In this document: positions 40,070 through 52,430 of the stretch, in pieces
Layout: each line of letters begins with the position of its first letter
Position numbering within the stretch: the stretch's first letter is position 1
From: Ichthyophis bannanicus
Taxonomy: Eukaryota > Chordata > Amphibia > Gymnophiona > Ichthyophiidae
NCBI GenBank assembly: GCA_033557465.1
Contig: CM066035.1
Span: 903,247,309 to 903,311,308 of the forward strand
Reading direction: 5' to 3'
DNA length: 64,000 bases
Program-made: the position numbers and the translations under genes
The notes under the pieces: generated by a model
The model's database searches: none
What the model saw: only the letters and a program-made list of their open reading frames with translations
Told to the model about the DNA's origin: nothing

Positions 40070-40320
40070 TCCAGCCTATTTTACAAAAGGCCTGCTGAAC
40101 ATGGAGCCTTTTGTAAAATGCATATAGGACTGTGGAAAAGAGACATGTTTATCCCCAAATGTGCAGCGGGAACAGTCATTCCATAAAACTGCACAGTTAC
40201 GAAAGGAGCGGCATCGCTCATCGCCTTGTGTATGTAACTGCCAGCGTTTACATGAGAAAGTGCTGATTTAGTGACATGTGTAAGCACTGGCACTAAGGAG
40301 ATCGTTTTCAGAAAATTATA
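40070..40320. repeat. Dispersed repeat R1, copy 1
   Basis: Shares 'gctgaacatggagccttttg' followed by 'taaaatgc' and further similar blocks (a 'gacatcgctc'/'gcatcgctca' block, then 'gtgta...') with 54025-54300. Family unknown; SINE-like size. Strand not determined. Confidence 0.6.
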
Positions 40321-41479
40321 GTCAGGACCTAAGCATAACTGCCCCCTCTTCTGGACAAAATATGCATTTTGTTGTCACCTACACATGCCTTAGAAAAGGT
40401 AGAAAAGCCGACAAGAAATGTTTAAAAAATATATGTATATTTGGGTATGAGATTGTGTATAAATTTTTGGATTAGCTAATCCACACCCCCTCTGAATCTG
40501 CATGTTTTCTGACAATTATGTATGTAAATAGAGGTATTGCAAACTTGCATTTACATATGAAAGCCACACAAGGCTTCTTGGAGAGTTAGGCTCTTAAACT
40601 GACCTCTTTGAAAATGTACTATGTTTGAGGGCCTAAATTAAGGTTCCCTGTTTCACTAGGCTCCACTAAAGGTAGATGGCAACAGCAGAGGATTTAGGGA
40701 GTGAGTTTAGCACAGATTTTTGAATGTAAGTAAGGAGTTTAGCACAGAGTTTCATAGCTGGGCATCTGAATTAGCCCCTATATCTAGCAAAATGAACAGT
40801 AGCCCTAATAAGAGCATAACTTTTAGCCTCTTAAATTTAGGTGGATTTCCAACTGAAAACTTAGGTTCCTAAGTCTGGCTGAAAATAGAAGACGAATTTA
40901 AGAACCTAACAGGTGCCTAAATTTAGACATTCCAAAAAAGCTGATCTACTAAATGTGAAGCCCCCAAAATACATAAAAGTGGTCACACCCTTGTGGTACA
41001 ACTGTGAAACTACCACAGGGGCCACAAGGAGTAGGAGCAATGGTGGATTGCTACTACCCCATACCCTCTAGACTACTAGGGATTAGAAAGGAAGCCGGAG
41101 GGGGGGGGGGGGCTAGGGACAGTAAGGGATCTTTGCAAAATTCTACCGCAGTCTAGAAACTTCCCCCATCTTTGCCACTTTTCGTTTTTTCTCTTCTAAT
41201 ATATATTTGGAGGTTTTCAATAGAGTATTGAGCAGATTCAGTTACCGCCTATCACAACAAATGTATCTGCTTCTCCGTGGCCTTCACTTGATTCCATTCA
41301 CCTTTTCACTCATTCCTGTGTTGTTTTCGAAGGCGGGAAGAATGGAAAACTTGCTGAATAGCTTGAGCTCAGTGAGGAAGAGAGATTCTTAGATAACATC
41401 TTTCCTCATAACGGCCAATTACAGCAAACTAAACAGTGAGAGAAAACCTTAGGAGCCAGTCCCAAAACTGTGCGTGGTT
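40321..41479. other. No gene recognised
   Basis: Contains internally repetitive phrases based on 'cctaaattta' and 'tttagcacag' (40640-40930) and a G homopolymer near 41101-41112. No domain or element end recognised. Confidence 0.4.
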
Positions 41480-41880
41480 CATACGTGACATATTCTCTGA
41501 GCAACTAGCTCTTTGATGCCTTCACAACTTTCTGAGATGCATATCTCACCCTGTTTGTTGCCACTGGCTGCTTCTGGTCGTTTGAGTAGAATTATACATC
41601 AGAACAAGCTAAGCTAACAGTCCTCCTATAGAAAATTCAAAGCTGTTCTTTAAACCTTTTTATTTTACACAAGCTTTCCCTTAAGTTCAAATTCCATTTA
41701 GACAGTTTCAAGGATTTGAGACTGGCTAAGGTTTGCATATCCCGCAATTGCCTTCTTTGTCTTCTGTGACTTTGCATTACCCTTTTGGCTTGCCCTTGTT
41801 GGCTTTGTCTATGTTGTATTATCTCTCATTATCATTATCCATATGTGGTATATCAAGTCAATAAACTAAACCAAACTAAG
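41480..41880 (+). repeat. LINE 3' end, L2-like, very worn
   Basis: Near 41625-41690 a remnant like ENSKLFFKPFYFTQAFP resembles the L2 C-terminal LKTYLFTQAF block, followed by a 3' UTR ending near 'aataaactaaaccaaactaa' at 41880. Confidence 0.45.
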
Positions 41881-41884
41881 GCTG

Positions 41885-42330
41885 CCACTTGCTTTTGCAT
41901 ATAGAAAGGTTTCGACTCAGAGAGAATCTTTTCAAGATTAAGACACAATAATTTGGAACTATCTTCCTTCTGAGATTAAAAACATGGTTATTTTGAAAGA
42001 TTTTAGGCTAATGCAGTCTTTGTTAGCATTAAGTTTTAATTTTATTGCGATCTTATCTGAGATAAGATGTGTTATAATTTGGTTGTAATCCGCCTCAACC
42101 AATCATATATATATTGTATAATAGCTCACACTTTAATATAGCTCACAATGTAGATAGTACAGTTGTTTCTTTTACACTATATCCTATTTTCAGCAAACTA
42201 TGTATATATTTTCATTGTTCATTTTCACTTTCACTTTTTGTACTTTTGTTTGTCTTAACCACTTTGATTATATGATAAAGCGGTATACAAATCCAATTAA
42301 ATAAAATAAAATAAAAATAAATTAAACCAA
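41885..42330 (+). repeat. LINE 3' end, L2-like
   Basis: The worn block near 41930-42000 resembles the WN.LP..I...FKK motif. The tail has 'gtaatccgcctcaaccaatc', 'aagcggtatacaaatcc' and (aaat)n near 42300, with the CR1/L2-like tail architecture seen elsewhere here. Confidence 0.55.
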
Positions 42331-42704
42331 ACTGAACTAAACTAAACTAAAACCCAGATATACTATTTTGACCAGTTTACTCTTATACACCAATTTATTA
42401 ACAACCTAAACAAAACCCTAACAGATGGGTAAGGCTAAATCCATGTTGGCTCTGTTCCATTAAGTCACATCCAGCTATATGGTCAATAATTTTTTATTTT
42501 GCGAAATAGATGCAAACCAACAGGACCTTGTATGCAAGCTTGCTCAACCCTTCTGCCAGTAGTCCAAACACTCTTGGGTCCATATTCAAAGGACAGTCTG
42601 GAGGTCATTCTAAAACATGAATAAGCCCTGTGTACGTGCAAGAAAGATGTTTTTCATCCGAAAAACATCTAGACCCATATTCTGAAACCAGACAGCCCAG
42701 CAGG
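42331..42704. other. No gene recognised
   Basis: Spacer without recognised motifs. Confidence 0.4.
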
Positions 42705-42997
42705 TACATTTATTTATTATTTATTTATTTAGCTGCACTTATATACCACTTTTCACCGGGTCAAAGCAGTTTAACAAAAAAAGGGGGGTACATTAATCAG
42801 CTCACCAATAAAGGAGGGGGAAACCCTCACGGGGGGGGGGGGGAGGGGGGGAGGGAGCCAACATTGATGACCCTGACATGGTAGGTAACAGTACCTGACA
42901 TTGACGAAAATTATCTAAAGGTAAGGGGATTCATCCAGATTCAGTCTGTAGGGAGACTACCAAGGACAGGCTGTTAGTGAGAGGTGTCCATCTCAGG

Positions 42998-45900
42998 TCA
43001 GAGGTTTTCTCGAAACAGGTGGGTTTTTAATTGTTTCCTGAATGAGGAGAGGTCTTTGTTGTTTCGGATCTGGTTGGGAAGGGAGTTCCACAGCGAGGGT
43101 GCGTATAGTTCAAATGCTCTGTTACGGGTATGCTGATTGAACTTTGTCCTTTCATGTGGGACAGTGAGTGCGTTGCCGGTGGCCTGTCGGGTTGGTCTAT
43201 TAGAGGTAGTTTGGGGGAGTAGAGTCCGGAGCTGAGAGGTTTGCAGTTGGTGGAGTGCTTTATGGATAAGTGGCAGTGTCTTGTATTTGATCCTTGCTTC
43301 GAGAGGTAGGATGTGAAGCTCTCTCGACTGGGGTGATGTGATCATGTTTCTTGACTCTTTGGATGATTCTTGCAGTGGTATTGAGGGCTGTCCATAGGGG
43401 GTTGGTGAGGGTGGCTGGTAGTCCATGGTAGATTGCATTACAATAGTCCAGGTGAGGGAGCGTCATAGCCTGCATAACCATTCTGAAATCCTGTGGGTCA
43501 ATGAGTGGCCTGAGATGTTGTACCATCTTTGCTTTGAGGAATATTGTTCTAGCTGTTTTTGCGATCTGTTGCTTAAATGAAAGCGCTTGATCAATGATGA
43601 TCCCCAGGTATTTTATGTAAGGATGAACTCGTATTTGGGTTGTTCCCAAAGTGAGGTGGGGTGGAGGGGGGGGCAAAGGTTTGATCCTTAGTAACAAATA
43701 GGGCTTCAGTTTTTTTAAGGTTAATGGATAAGTTGTTTTCTTGGAGCCAGTTTGAGACGCCATTGAAGCAGTTTGTTAGATGATTGTTCGTTGGGTTTGT
43801 GGTTGTGATGGGTCCATAAAGCATTATGTCATCTGCATAGATATGGTAGTTGATGTTGTGAGAGCGTATTATTGAGCATAGAGGTTGAAGGTAGATATTA
43901 AAGAGCATGGAGGAGAGAGCTGAGCCTTGCGGTATTCCTTAATTCCGACGAAAGGAGGGGGGGGGGGGAAGGTTGCCATGCTGGTGCAGATCAGTTGATG
44001 TCTGTTGGTTAGGTAAGATTGGAACCACTGTAGAACAATGTCCTGAATGCCAATCTCCTGTAGTTTGCTTAGGAGGGTGCTGTGGGAGACACTGTCAAAA
44101 GCTGCCAATATATCCAGGAAGATCATGGGATATCCAGCTTGTTTGGCCTGTATTCCATTGAGTAGGGTGTTTAATAGAGATATCATGAGGGTCTCAACCC
44201 CATGAGATGGGCGGAATCTGTGTTGCTGTGGGTCTAGCATGTTGTTTTTGTCTAGATGGTTTTGGAGTTGCTGTTGAACTATCTTCTTGATGATTTCGGC
44301 AGTGAATGGGAGACTTGCTATTGGCCTGAATGAGGCAGGGTCAAGGGGGTCCAGATTGTGTTTCTTGAGGTTTGGGCAGATGATAGAAGTTTTGAGGCTG
44401 TCCGGCATGTGTACTTGTTTGAATGATTTGTTTGCTATGTGGGCTAGAGCTATGCTTATGTCCTGCTTAGTTTTCTTTATCCAATCCACTGGGCAAGAAT
44501 CGAGTGGGGAGGTAGCAGTGTTCGGACTTGAGATGGTGGATTCTATCCTTTCTTTGGTGATTGTTTCAAATGTACCCCATTCTGTGCCGTGTGCAGCACT
44601 ATAGGCTACTGTTGTTGTTCTTGGAGGTGAGTTAGGTAGTTGTTGGAGCTGTTTATATTGTCCTGCCAGCTGTTCCGGTGACATGTTTGGGAGTTGATTT
44701 GAATGATTAGGTGTCTTTGTTAACTTCTTAACGATGTCAAAGAGCTCACATGGTCTGTTAATTGAGGTATTTATGATTTTTGAGTGTTAGGCCCTTTTTG
44801 CATTATCTGTTTCTGTGCGATAATTGTCCAGTTCGCTCATGTATCTTTTTCTGTCTGTTTCTTTTCTAGTCTTTCTCCATTTTATTTATTTATTTATTTA
44901 TTTAGTATACATTTGTATACCGCTACTTCCAGCGATCAGCAGCGTTTTTTGATTACAGATTGGAAATTGTCAAATCATGACAGGAAATTTTGAGGTATTT
45001 TCTCTCGATTCTTCTGAGTTGGGTCTTTAGTTTCTGTAGAGTGGGGGTGAACCATCAGTATCTAGCTGAGCTAACTCTGCTTCCAGTGTGGTACATGATG
45101 CAGAGGCAATTAGAGTTTTCCAGTTGTCGACTAGGTCTTCGATCTTGGAAGATTCAGTTTGTAATTTAGGTAGTACTTTTGCTAGGAAGTCCTCCTTGTT
45201 AAATGGTTTAAATCTCCTTGTGAGTTGATCATTCTCTTTGATGTAGGTATGCTGATATGTGCTGATGAAGTTAATGAGATGGTGGTCAGACCATGATACA
45301 GTTGTGATCCTAGGGTTCTTGCAGGAGATGGCAGTTTGGGAGCTGAAGAATATCAGATCTAGGGTATTCCCTTTTTCGTGTGTTGAATCATGTATGATTT
45401 GTGCCAGGTCCATTGCTTCCATTGCACCAATAAAGGCTTCGGCGTGCTTCTCCTGTAGTGAAGGGAGTTTGAAGTCTCCGAAAATTATCTGCTCTTTCGT
45501 GGTGCTGGCACTCTCTGACACATGCTTTAGAATGTCCAACATCTGCACGTGCTGTAGGTGTTCGGTATATTAGGCATGTGGAGAGGCGTTTGTTGGTGAT
45601 TGTGAGTATGTCCGCTTCTTTAGTCATTTCTGTTGCATAGTTCTGGAAGTGGAGGTTGGATTTTGCTATAATGGCTACTCCTCCTCCCCTGGTGTGTACT
45701 TGAGAGCAGTTGTGAATACTATGTCCATTAGGTGGCAGCTGGTTCAGGAGTACTGTATCTGAATCTGTTAGCCAGGTTTCTGTTATGCAGAGGATATCAA
45801 TCTTTTGAGATATGATCAGATCTTGGAGCATGGGGAGTTTATTCCTCACTGAGCATGCATTTATTAGAGAGATTGAGAGAGCTAGTGTGTTTGTGGGGGT

Positions 45901-46092
45901 AGAGATGTGAGCTGGATTTGGTAGGGTGTGTGTGCATCTTCGGATGGGGAGAGGCTTGGTGGTATTTATTGTTTGAGTATGTGGTGCATTTGGAATGGGG
46001 TGTTTTGAGTTTATGCTGGTAATAAAGGGTGAGTAGTGCAAGGTAAGTGAAAATGACGTTATAAGGTATGCTGGGATTAGGAAGGGAGGCAT
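42998..46092 (-). pseudogene. L2-like EN-RT protein, several frameshifts
   Basis: Read from 46092 downward: SLINACSVRNKLPMLQDL, ILCITETWLTDSD (catalytic Glu), TRGGGVAIIAK; frameshift near 45540; IIFGDFKLPSLQ (GDFN-like with K), GNTLDLIFF, VSWSDHHLI; interruption near 44990; FRPIASLPFTAEIIKKIV, RPSHGVETLMISLLNTL, FLDILAAFDSVSH, then a frame break near 43935 removes most of the PQGS block; MLFNIYLQPLC, YHIYADDIMLY (YADD kept); two more frame changes; C-terminal LYAPSLWNSLPNQIRNN. It cannot be translated as a whole. Confidence 0.85.
44879..44990 (-). repeat. L2-like 3' tail nested in the 42.7-46.5 kb element
   Basis: Reversed (aaat)n followed by 'taccgctacttccagcgatc', the same wording as the 3' tail of the intact element at 19601-19640. 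It interrupts the coding region of the older element between KRYMSELDNY and the LYRN block. 5'-truncated. Confidence 0.75.
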
Positions 46093-46460
46093 GGTTTCTG
46101 GTTTACCTTGTATTCCTGCTGCAGGCTTGGTTAGAGATTTGAGGGGTCAGCTTATTTAGGATGCAGTGGAGTCCTCCTTTGTTTAATTGTCTTGGCAGAG
46201 TGCTGGCTGAAAGAGTCATTTCGACGAGTAGTAAACTTGAATTGCTGCTGGGTGGCAGATTCTGGGATTGGTGATTAGACAGGTATCTCTGCCTCCGTAC
46301 CCTGCCTAAGGGCCACGCCAAAGGGCCCTCAGGTGTAGGCCCACCAGGCACGGGCGTGCCTGATGGCGCTCCTTTTAAGTATAGTCCTGGAAGCCGATTG
46401 AGTTGCAGCGATCGAGCGGAGCAGAAGGACTTCCCGCTCTTTCGCTGAACCTCGCTGTAC

Positions 46461-47891
46461 ATGACACTAAAACAGGGATTCCAGAACATGGATGTGAGGG
46501 GGCAGAACAGGGGCATGGTCAGGTGCAGAGATATATAAAGCGTATACAGGAAAGGTTTGTTTACGTACCTGGCATTTCACCCATACGTCCACGTTATACC
46601 TGTTGAAAGGTGGAATAAGGGACTTCGAAAAAAATCCTGCTCCTAACCTCAATGGTCCTATAGAGATGAATGGCTATGAAAAGTATGTATTGACCACTTG
46701 TGTCTGCTGTCTGGGAGAGCGCAAGATGCAGTGGTAATGAATAGATTGCACAGGAACAGTAGAAAAAACCATGACAAATGTAAAGCACTGCAAATCTTTA
46801 TTTGGACATGTGCTGGATATGCCAAAGGGGCCATGCAAAGCCTCCCCAGCAAATGCCTAGGAAAAATGGGGACATATCTGTAGGGATGGTAAGTGTTTGG
46901 CCGAGAAATGCAGATCAGATGTGTAGTCCTGAGCCGCCATGCAATTGTGCAGTAGCAGCAGTTGTGTATAAGTGCAGGGCATGGTTGCGGCAGAGGTATG
47001 TTATCTGTGACTGCAAGCAGGAGTGTGTGTGTGTGTATTGGATGTATGAGAGCTGCAGGAGAAGCTCTAGTGTGCTGATCCACAAATCTGGGGGGACATG
47101 TATGCCTGAATAGTACCTGGACCATAGGACTGACCGCAGCCTCGCCAGGTGCCAGTGTGAATGGACAGTTTATTCTGACAAGCTGCTCTGCAGCAACATA
47201 GCAGGGCATGTCCCTGCCTACGGTGGGGGGGGGGGGACCCTCAGAGTGGTGGCGTACTGCAGTACACACAGCACACATGCATATCCAAATGCACCATCAG
47301 CGGTCTCTAACATTTTGCACATCTGGAAGGAAGTCGATGGTGCATTTGGGCCTTTATTGCTCATGTTTTCACTGTTGCATGTTCTCATCCTGATGGGTCC
47401 CTGTTATTGACAGGGATATCTCTTGACAGGTAGCTGTAGGGACCCATTTTGTTCTTGTCTGACCCATACTTGGCATTACAAATACTGTTTGCAGCACTAT
47501 CTGAGAATACCAAAGGTGTTCTGCAAAGGCCATGTATGTTTTGTAGTCAGGACAAACATCTCACATTCCACTTGCTGTTACAGTAGCTTTGGTGCTCTTG
47601 GATAACCTTCTACTGTTCTGAGTATCCAACAGACAAGTGTACATAGTCTCCTCTGCATGCACATACCTATTTCATCAGTAGTCATGTCTTGTTTGCATGA
47701 ATACAACACTGTCAGTGTTAGCATCAGCTTAGGAGATACACGTTTTACCAGCAGAGGTTTGGCCACATGGAGACAAACAGCATTGAACACGTTTAACATT
47801 TCAGAAGACAGTGGGTGCGGGGACATCCAAACCATTTACCTGCGTCCGAGGCACGGAGCCATCAGGATAGCACTTGCACATGCCCACCGAA
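46461..47891. other. About 1.4 kb without recognised gene or repeat
   Basis: Several overlapping short frames on both strands, none with a domain I recognise. A G homopolymer is at 47225-47236 and a (gt)n at 47023-47036. A stop-rich reading on the minus strand (47835 downward) did not match any transposase I could name. Confidence 0.4.
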
Positions 47892-48094
47892 CAGGGGCAG
47901 CTCAAGGCAATCTGCTGCCTGAGGCGAAGTATGAAATGGCGCCCGCCCCCACCTTAGAGGGGGGCGGGGCTTTTTCAGAAATCCAATCAGAGACTGAACC
48001 AAACCAAAAAGCCGATTAGATTATATGGAGGAAATGCAAGATGTTTGCACACAGGGCCGTATCGAGCTGCAATCACACCCTGTGTGACTTGCAG

Positions 48095-48255
48095 CTCGGG
48101 CGCACGCCCCCCTCTCCCCCCATACTTCCGTCCAGCGCTGCCTGCTCGTTCCCTGCTGCTGCTGCCCTCTGTTTTTTTCACAGCGGCACCAGGGAAAGAG
48201 CAGGCAGCGCTGGATGGAGGTATGGGGAAGAGGAGGGGGCATGCGCCCGATCTGA
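48095..48255. repeat. Palindrome in composite copy 3
   Basis: 'ccagcgctgcctgctcgttc' near 48132 faces 'gagcaggcagcgctgga' near 48198, and 'gggcgcacgccccc' near 48098 faces 'ggggcatgcgccc' near 48237. Arms are about 75 bases around a centre near 48175. Non-coding. Confidence 0.75.
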
Positions 48256-48356
48256 AAGGCACTGTCACTTTAAGCAGATCTGTCCGTCCCTGCTCTGACA
48301 TCACATCAGAGGAGGGAGGGACCAGACCTGCTTAAAGTGCTGCAAAAAGGCTTGGC

Positions 48357-48428
48357 GAGCGCATTTCGGCTGCTTGCTATTGTCCTGCCAGTGGCGGCAG
48401 AGCAACAGCAGACAGCCGAAATGCGCCC
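48357..48428. repeat. Inverted repeat in composite copy 3
   Basis: 'gcgcatttcggctgcttgct' (48359) pairs with 'agcagacagccgaaatgcgc' (near 48405), with few mismatches. This second hairpin suggests a separate hAT-like unit fused to copy 3. Confidence 0.7.
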
Positions 48429-49329
48429 CCCAAGCCTTTCCGCCCTGTGCAGCTGCACCGATTTTACAGGGCTCGGTACGGTCCCGTTTGCACACCAAGG
48501 AACTAAAAGACAGCAAGAACCAACAGCACAGTTTATAAAACTAAATTATAACTCATTTTTATTTTGTTGTTATAAACTGCGTTATGGTTCTTGCTTTTTC
48601 TTTTTCAACATATATTTTGCATCCACAGTAGATGCAGAGCAGAACCAGGACATTCACCCACAGAACTCAATATTTTAAAAAATAATCTGATTCTGATCAT
48701 CTCACTAACAACAACCACTATTATCCAGTACCAGGCATATTGTGAACTAATACAAAACCCTACAACAAGGAACAAACCTACCATACCATACCATATCAGC
48801 ACAAACTTCCAAAAGTCACATAAGGAGCCCATCCAAAAAAGCATCATTGTAAATACTACAGTGGGCCCCTGAACATCCATACACCTATTTGAAAAGCTGA
48901 ACAAGTCAAATTACTACAGTACAGTATAGATCTTTATGTACAAACTCCATGTTAACAGAACACCTGACCTCAGTCAAACACTCGCAACATCGACTCTCAC
49001 CAAGTACAGAATAAGTAACCACTATCTAAAGTAAAAATAAAAATATGTAGACTAAATTTAAATTAAAATCCCAAGAAGCCAGAGTCCACATGCAGTGCAA
49101 CATCAGATAAAGAAGAGATGCAGTTCCCCAATACTGTGTAAAATATAAAAATAGCACAAAGTCCAATCACTAAAATTGAATAAAATTATTTTTTCTGCCT
49201 TTGTTGTCTGACCATTTTATTCTCTGATCATGCTGGTCCCGATCTGAGGCTTCTGCTTTCCTCTCTTCTCTTAGCTCTCTTTCTGTGGTCTATGGTCCAT
49301 CTGCCATTTCTTATCTCTTCTTTTGTTTT

Positions 49330-50625
49330 CTTCATTTCCTTCCATCAGCCCATTTCCAGTTCCAGTAACCCTCCACAGTATCAGCCCCCTTTCCAGTCCT
49401 TCCCTCCCAGTACCATCCAGTGTCAACCGCCTTGCATTCCCACGACTGCCACTGGTGTCCATTCCCTTCCAGTCCCTCTCCTTCCCCACTGTCCAGCCCC
49501 TTCTAGTCCAAATACCATCCCAGATATCAGCTCATGTCCACTCTCAGTGCCACCTCCCCCCCCAGTAAGCTCCCTTCCATTCACCCTACCCTCTGTCCAT
49601 CCCCCTTCCAGTGCCATTTGCATGTCAGCTCCCTTCCAGCCTCCTCCCCATTACCCAACCACCTACCACTCCCATCCCCTAGTGTCAGCTCCCTTCCAGT
49701 CCCCCTTCGGTACATCCCAGGTGTCAGCTCCTTTCCAGCCCCCTCCTTCCCCCGTGTTAGTTCCCTCCTGCCCCCTCCTTCCCCTGGCATACCCTCTCAT
49801 TATCCGTTCCCTTCCAGTCCTATTCTACCATCCTCCCGCATCAGTCCATTTGTAGCCCTAGCCCCTAGTTTTCTTTCAGGGCCAGCAGCACTCTCCTCCC
49901 CTCCCCCATTAGCCCATTTCCAGTCCCAGCCCATTTCCAGTCCTATCCCCATCAGCCTACTCTAGTCCTAGCCCTCCAATCAGCCCATTACGTCTTAACT
50001 CATTTACAGTGCTAGCCCCTCATCTGCCCATTATCAGTCCTAAGCCCCCCCAATAAGTCCATTTCCAGTCCTAGCCTCCCAATCAGCCCATCTCCTGTCC
50101 TAGCCCCCCTAATCAGCCCATTTCTAGGCCTAACCCCACCAATCAGCCCATTACCAGTCCTAGCCCCCCCTCCTGATCAGCCCATTTCCAGTTCTAATCC
50201 CCCTCCCGATCGGCCTATTTCCATTCTTAACCCCCCATCAACCCATTTCCAGTTCTAACCCCCCCATCAGCCCAATTCCAGTCCTAGCCTTCCTCCCGAT
50301 CAGCCCATTTCCAGTTCTAACCCCTCATCAGCCCATTTCCAGTCCTAGCCACCCCCGATAGCCCATTACCAGTCCTAGCCACCCCTCCCGATCAGCCCAT
50401 TTCCAGTTCTAACCCCCCCATCAGCCCATTTCCAGTCCTAGCCACCCCCGATAGCCCATTTCCAGTCCTAGCCCCCCATAGCCCATTACCAGTCCTAAAC
50501 CCCCCATCAGCCCAATTCCAGTCCTAACCCCCCCATCAGCCCATTTCCAGTTCTGACCCCCCATAGCCCATTACCAGACCTACCCCCCCATCAGCCCATT
50601 TCCAGTCCTCTCCCCCCCCCCCAGG
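49330..50625 (-). repeat. Minisatellite of composite copy 3
   Basis: C-rich head-to-tail units whose reverse complement is the same 'ggactggaaatgggctgatg' unit as the other two arrays. The units nearest 49330 are most diverged, and the array is cleanest at 50000-50600 next to the palindrome. Long Ser/Pro frames in it are artefacts. Confidence 0.95.
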
Positions 50626-50642
50626 GAAATTGAAAAAAAAAC

Positions 50643-50975
50643 CCTGGCTGCTGAAGCCGCTGCCACCGTGGCAGCAGCAGAATAAAGTGCCCTGCGGCCT
50701 CCCCAGCAGAGCCCTCTTATCTCCCTCAGCGCCGGCTTTTCAGAGCTGCGAAGGAAGAGTTTCCTTTCTTGCGGCTCTGTTAAGCCCGCCGGCGCTGATG
50801 GGCATTTCCTGTTTCCCATCAGCACCGGCGGGCTTAACAGAGCCGCGAGAAAGGGAAACTCTCCCTTCGTGGCTCTGAGAAGCCGGCGCTGAGGGAGATA
50901 AGAGGGCTCTGCTGGGACGACCATGGGGCACTTCATTCTGCCTCTGCCGCGGTAGCAGCGGCTCCGGCAGCGGCT
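50643..50975. repeat. Long palindrome module of composite copy 3
   Basis: Left arm (50643-50802) and right arm (50813-50975) pair around 50807, with blocks 'ctcagcgccggcttttcaga' and 'tctgagaagccggcgctgag' facing each other. It corresponds to 24714-25120 in copy 2. Confidence 0.85.
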
Positions 50976-51522
50976 ACTCTCATCGGGTTTTTTTTAAATT
51001 TAAGGGTGAGTGAGGCGGGCTTTTTGGGGGCAATTTTTTCCACCCCCAAAAAGTTGCCGCTTGAGGCCACCGCCTCACTCAGCCTCATTATAGAGCCGCC
51101 CCTGTCACCAAACATGTCTAGCTTCCTGATTCTGGCCCTCTGGGCACGTCCTGACCCACGGAGGAGGAATTACATTCAATGGGGGCCCGTTTTTTATTTA
51201 GACGAGCCACGGGCTAGGCGTGCATGTTATAGAATTGGGCTCCACATGTTTAGGGATGTCCACTGAATATATAATCCCCCTCTCTTGTGGATTTTCTGCA
51301 GCATGACATAGTCAGTGCCAGCAAATGTCCCTCTAAACCCAAATAGTGCCATGATGGAGTTTGGGCACAGCAAGGGCATGCCACCTAATTATATGTCGAG
51401 TAGTGATATCATTTGGAGGTTTATTTCCTTGATAAGGGCATTGCTGATGCCAGTTCCGGTATTTGTTAAAACAGCTGATTGTTTGTTATGCTATGGTGGC
51501 TAGTTGTCGTGTAGGTGTTCCC

Positions 51523-51552
51523 CTGAAGCAAGGCTCCAGATAGCCTGAAACA
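51523..51552 (+). ncRNA. Hammerhead-ribozyme-like motif (degenerate)
   Basis: 'ctgaagc', then stem 'aggct', loop, 'agcct', then 'gaaac' resembles the hammerhead core (CUGANGA, helix II, GAAA) with one core change. Such motifs occur in Penelope-like elements and relatives. The flanks are not proven to form helices I and III, so the call is tentative. Confidence 0.35.
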
Positions 51553-51949
51553 TGATGTCATGTCAGGTTATGTTGCTATTCTAAGATTCAGCTAAGTGTT
51601 TTAATGTTTAATGCTTTGTATATTGAAAATTGTGAATGTTTAGTGAAGTGTTTGGTTACACAGATGAGACCAATGAATGAGATCGGTTGAATGGAGGTTT
51701 GTTCCTTCAGTGTAGTCCTAAAGCGAACATCAGACGGTTTCTCTGTGTTTGTGGTCAGCTCTCTGGTTTTCTTTAGAATAATGGATAAATGTTGAAGTGG
51801 TACGAGTGAGTAATTTTGATGATTGGGATTACTTAGAACTCCTCTTGTATTGAGATCATTTGCCTAAAATATATTGAACAGACGTTGACATTAAAAAATG
51901 CCTTTGACCGTGGGAACTGAAAAGGAGCCTGTCTGATATCCGAATTCAG

Positions 51950-52430
51950 GAATGTTACTAACGCATCAGGCTCCAAATGGCACAGATGAGACTGTGAAGA
52001 AACTTTTCCACCTAACTGTTGAGATTCCCTTATCTTTATCTAGCTTGAGTTCTTTTGCAGAGATTTTAATATTCCATTTGACGTGGATGAGCAGGGGAGG
52101 GGGAGGGTGCCTGATTTTTGTGGCAGGTGTGTGCATAAGTTACATCAGTTATTGAAAACCGCCCTCTGGGAAATGGCATACACACGTTTACACTTTTCTT
52201 TGGCACGCACGAATTTGCTGGCCTATTTTGTGCACCCTTCACCTTCCCATGGGTTATCCATGTCGAATGGAGTATTAACATCTCTGCAGATTGGAGGGGT
52301 ATTTATAGCCCCATGCCTCTGGTCAGATCACCACTTGCTTCGATTTGGAATAGAGGGACAGGAAGCTAAGATGATTCATCTAAAAGAAATGAGTCCCAAT
52401 AAAGTTTCTGAGGCCCTGGAACCAGCATTC
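51950..52430 (+). pseudogene. Worn LINE endonuclease fragment
   Basis: Blocks in changing frames: FAEILIFHLTWM, readable in another frame as a DFNIPFDVDEQG-type GDFN motif, then further on PCLWSDHHLLRFG, the WSDHH endonuclease signature. The spacing fits a CR1/L2-group APE domain. No reverse transcriptase attached. Confidence 0.5.

Larger units (their letters stand above)
42705..46460 (-). mobile_element. L2-like LINE, near full length, decayed, minus strand
   Basis: The 3' tail is at 42705-42790 (reversed (aaat)n, then 'tataccacttttcaccgggt'). The body codes for endonuclease and reverse transcriptase in broken frames (46092-42998). A GC-rich probable 5' UTR runs to about 46460 on the plus-strand numbering. 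It is a sister lineage of the 19585-23167 element: same domain order and many shared blocks, but clearly diverged. A later 3'-tail insertion lies at 44879-44990. Confidence 0.85.
47892..51104 (-). mobile_element. hAT-like minisatellite composite, copy 3 (inverse orientation)
   Basis: Ends are 'caggggcagctcaaggca' on the left and, reversed, 'caggggcggctctataatga' on the right, sharing the first seven bases and 'ggc.c' beyond. Flanking 8-mers 'ccaccgaa' (47884-47891) and 'tcaccaaa' (51105-51112) agree at 6 of 8. In reverse the order is terminus, palindrome (50643-50975), minisatellite (49330-50625), purine-rich block (about 49200-49330), AT-rich tail (48600-49190), all recognisable from copy 2. 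The last part (47892-48540) has additional palindromes and may be one or more other hAT-like units. No transposase seen. Confidence 0.65.

Noticed and set aside
46461..47891. PIF/Harbinger transposase on the minus strand
   Set aside because: Tried reading the frames; no catalytic DDE block or conserved order could be identified.
49292..49965. Proline/serine-rich open frames of 140-187 codons
   Set aside because: They translate the C-rich minisatellite; several frames are open at once.
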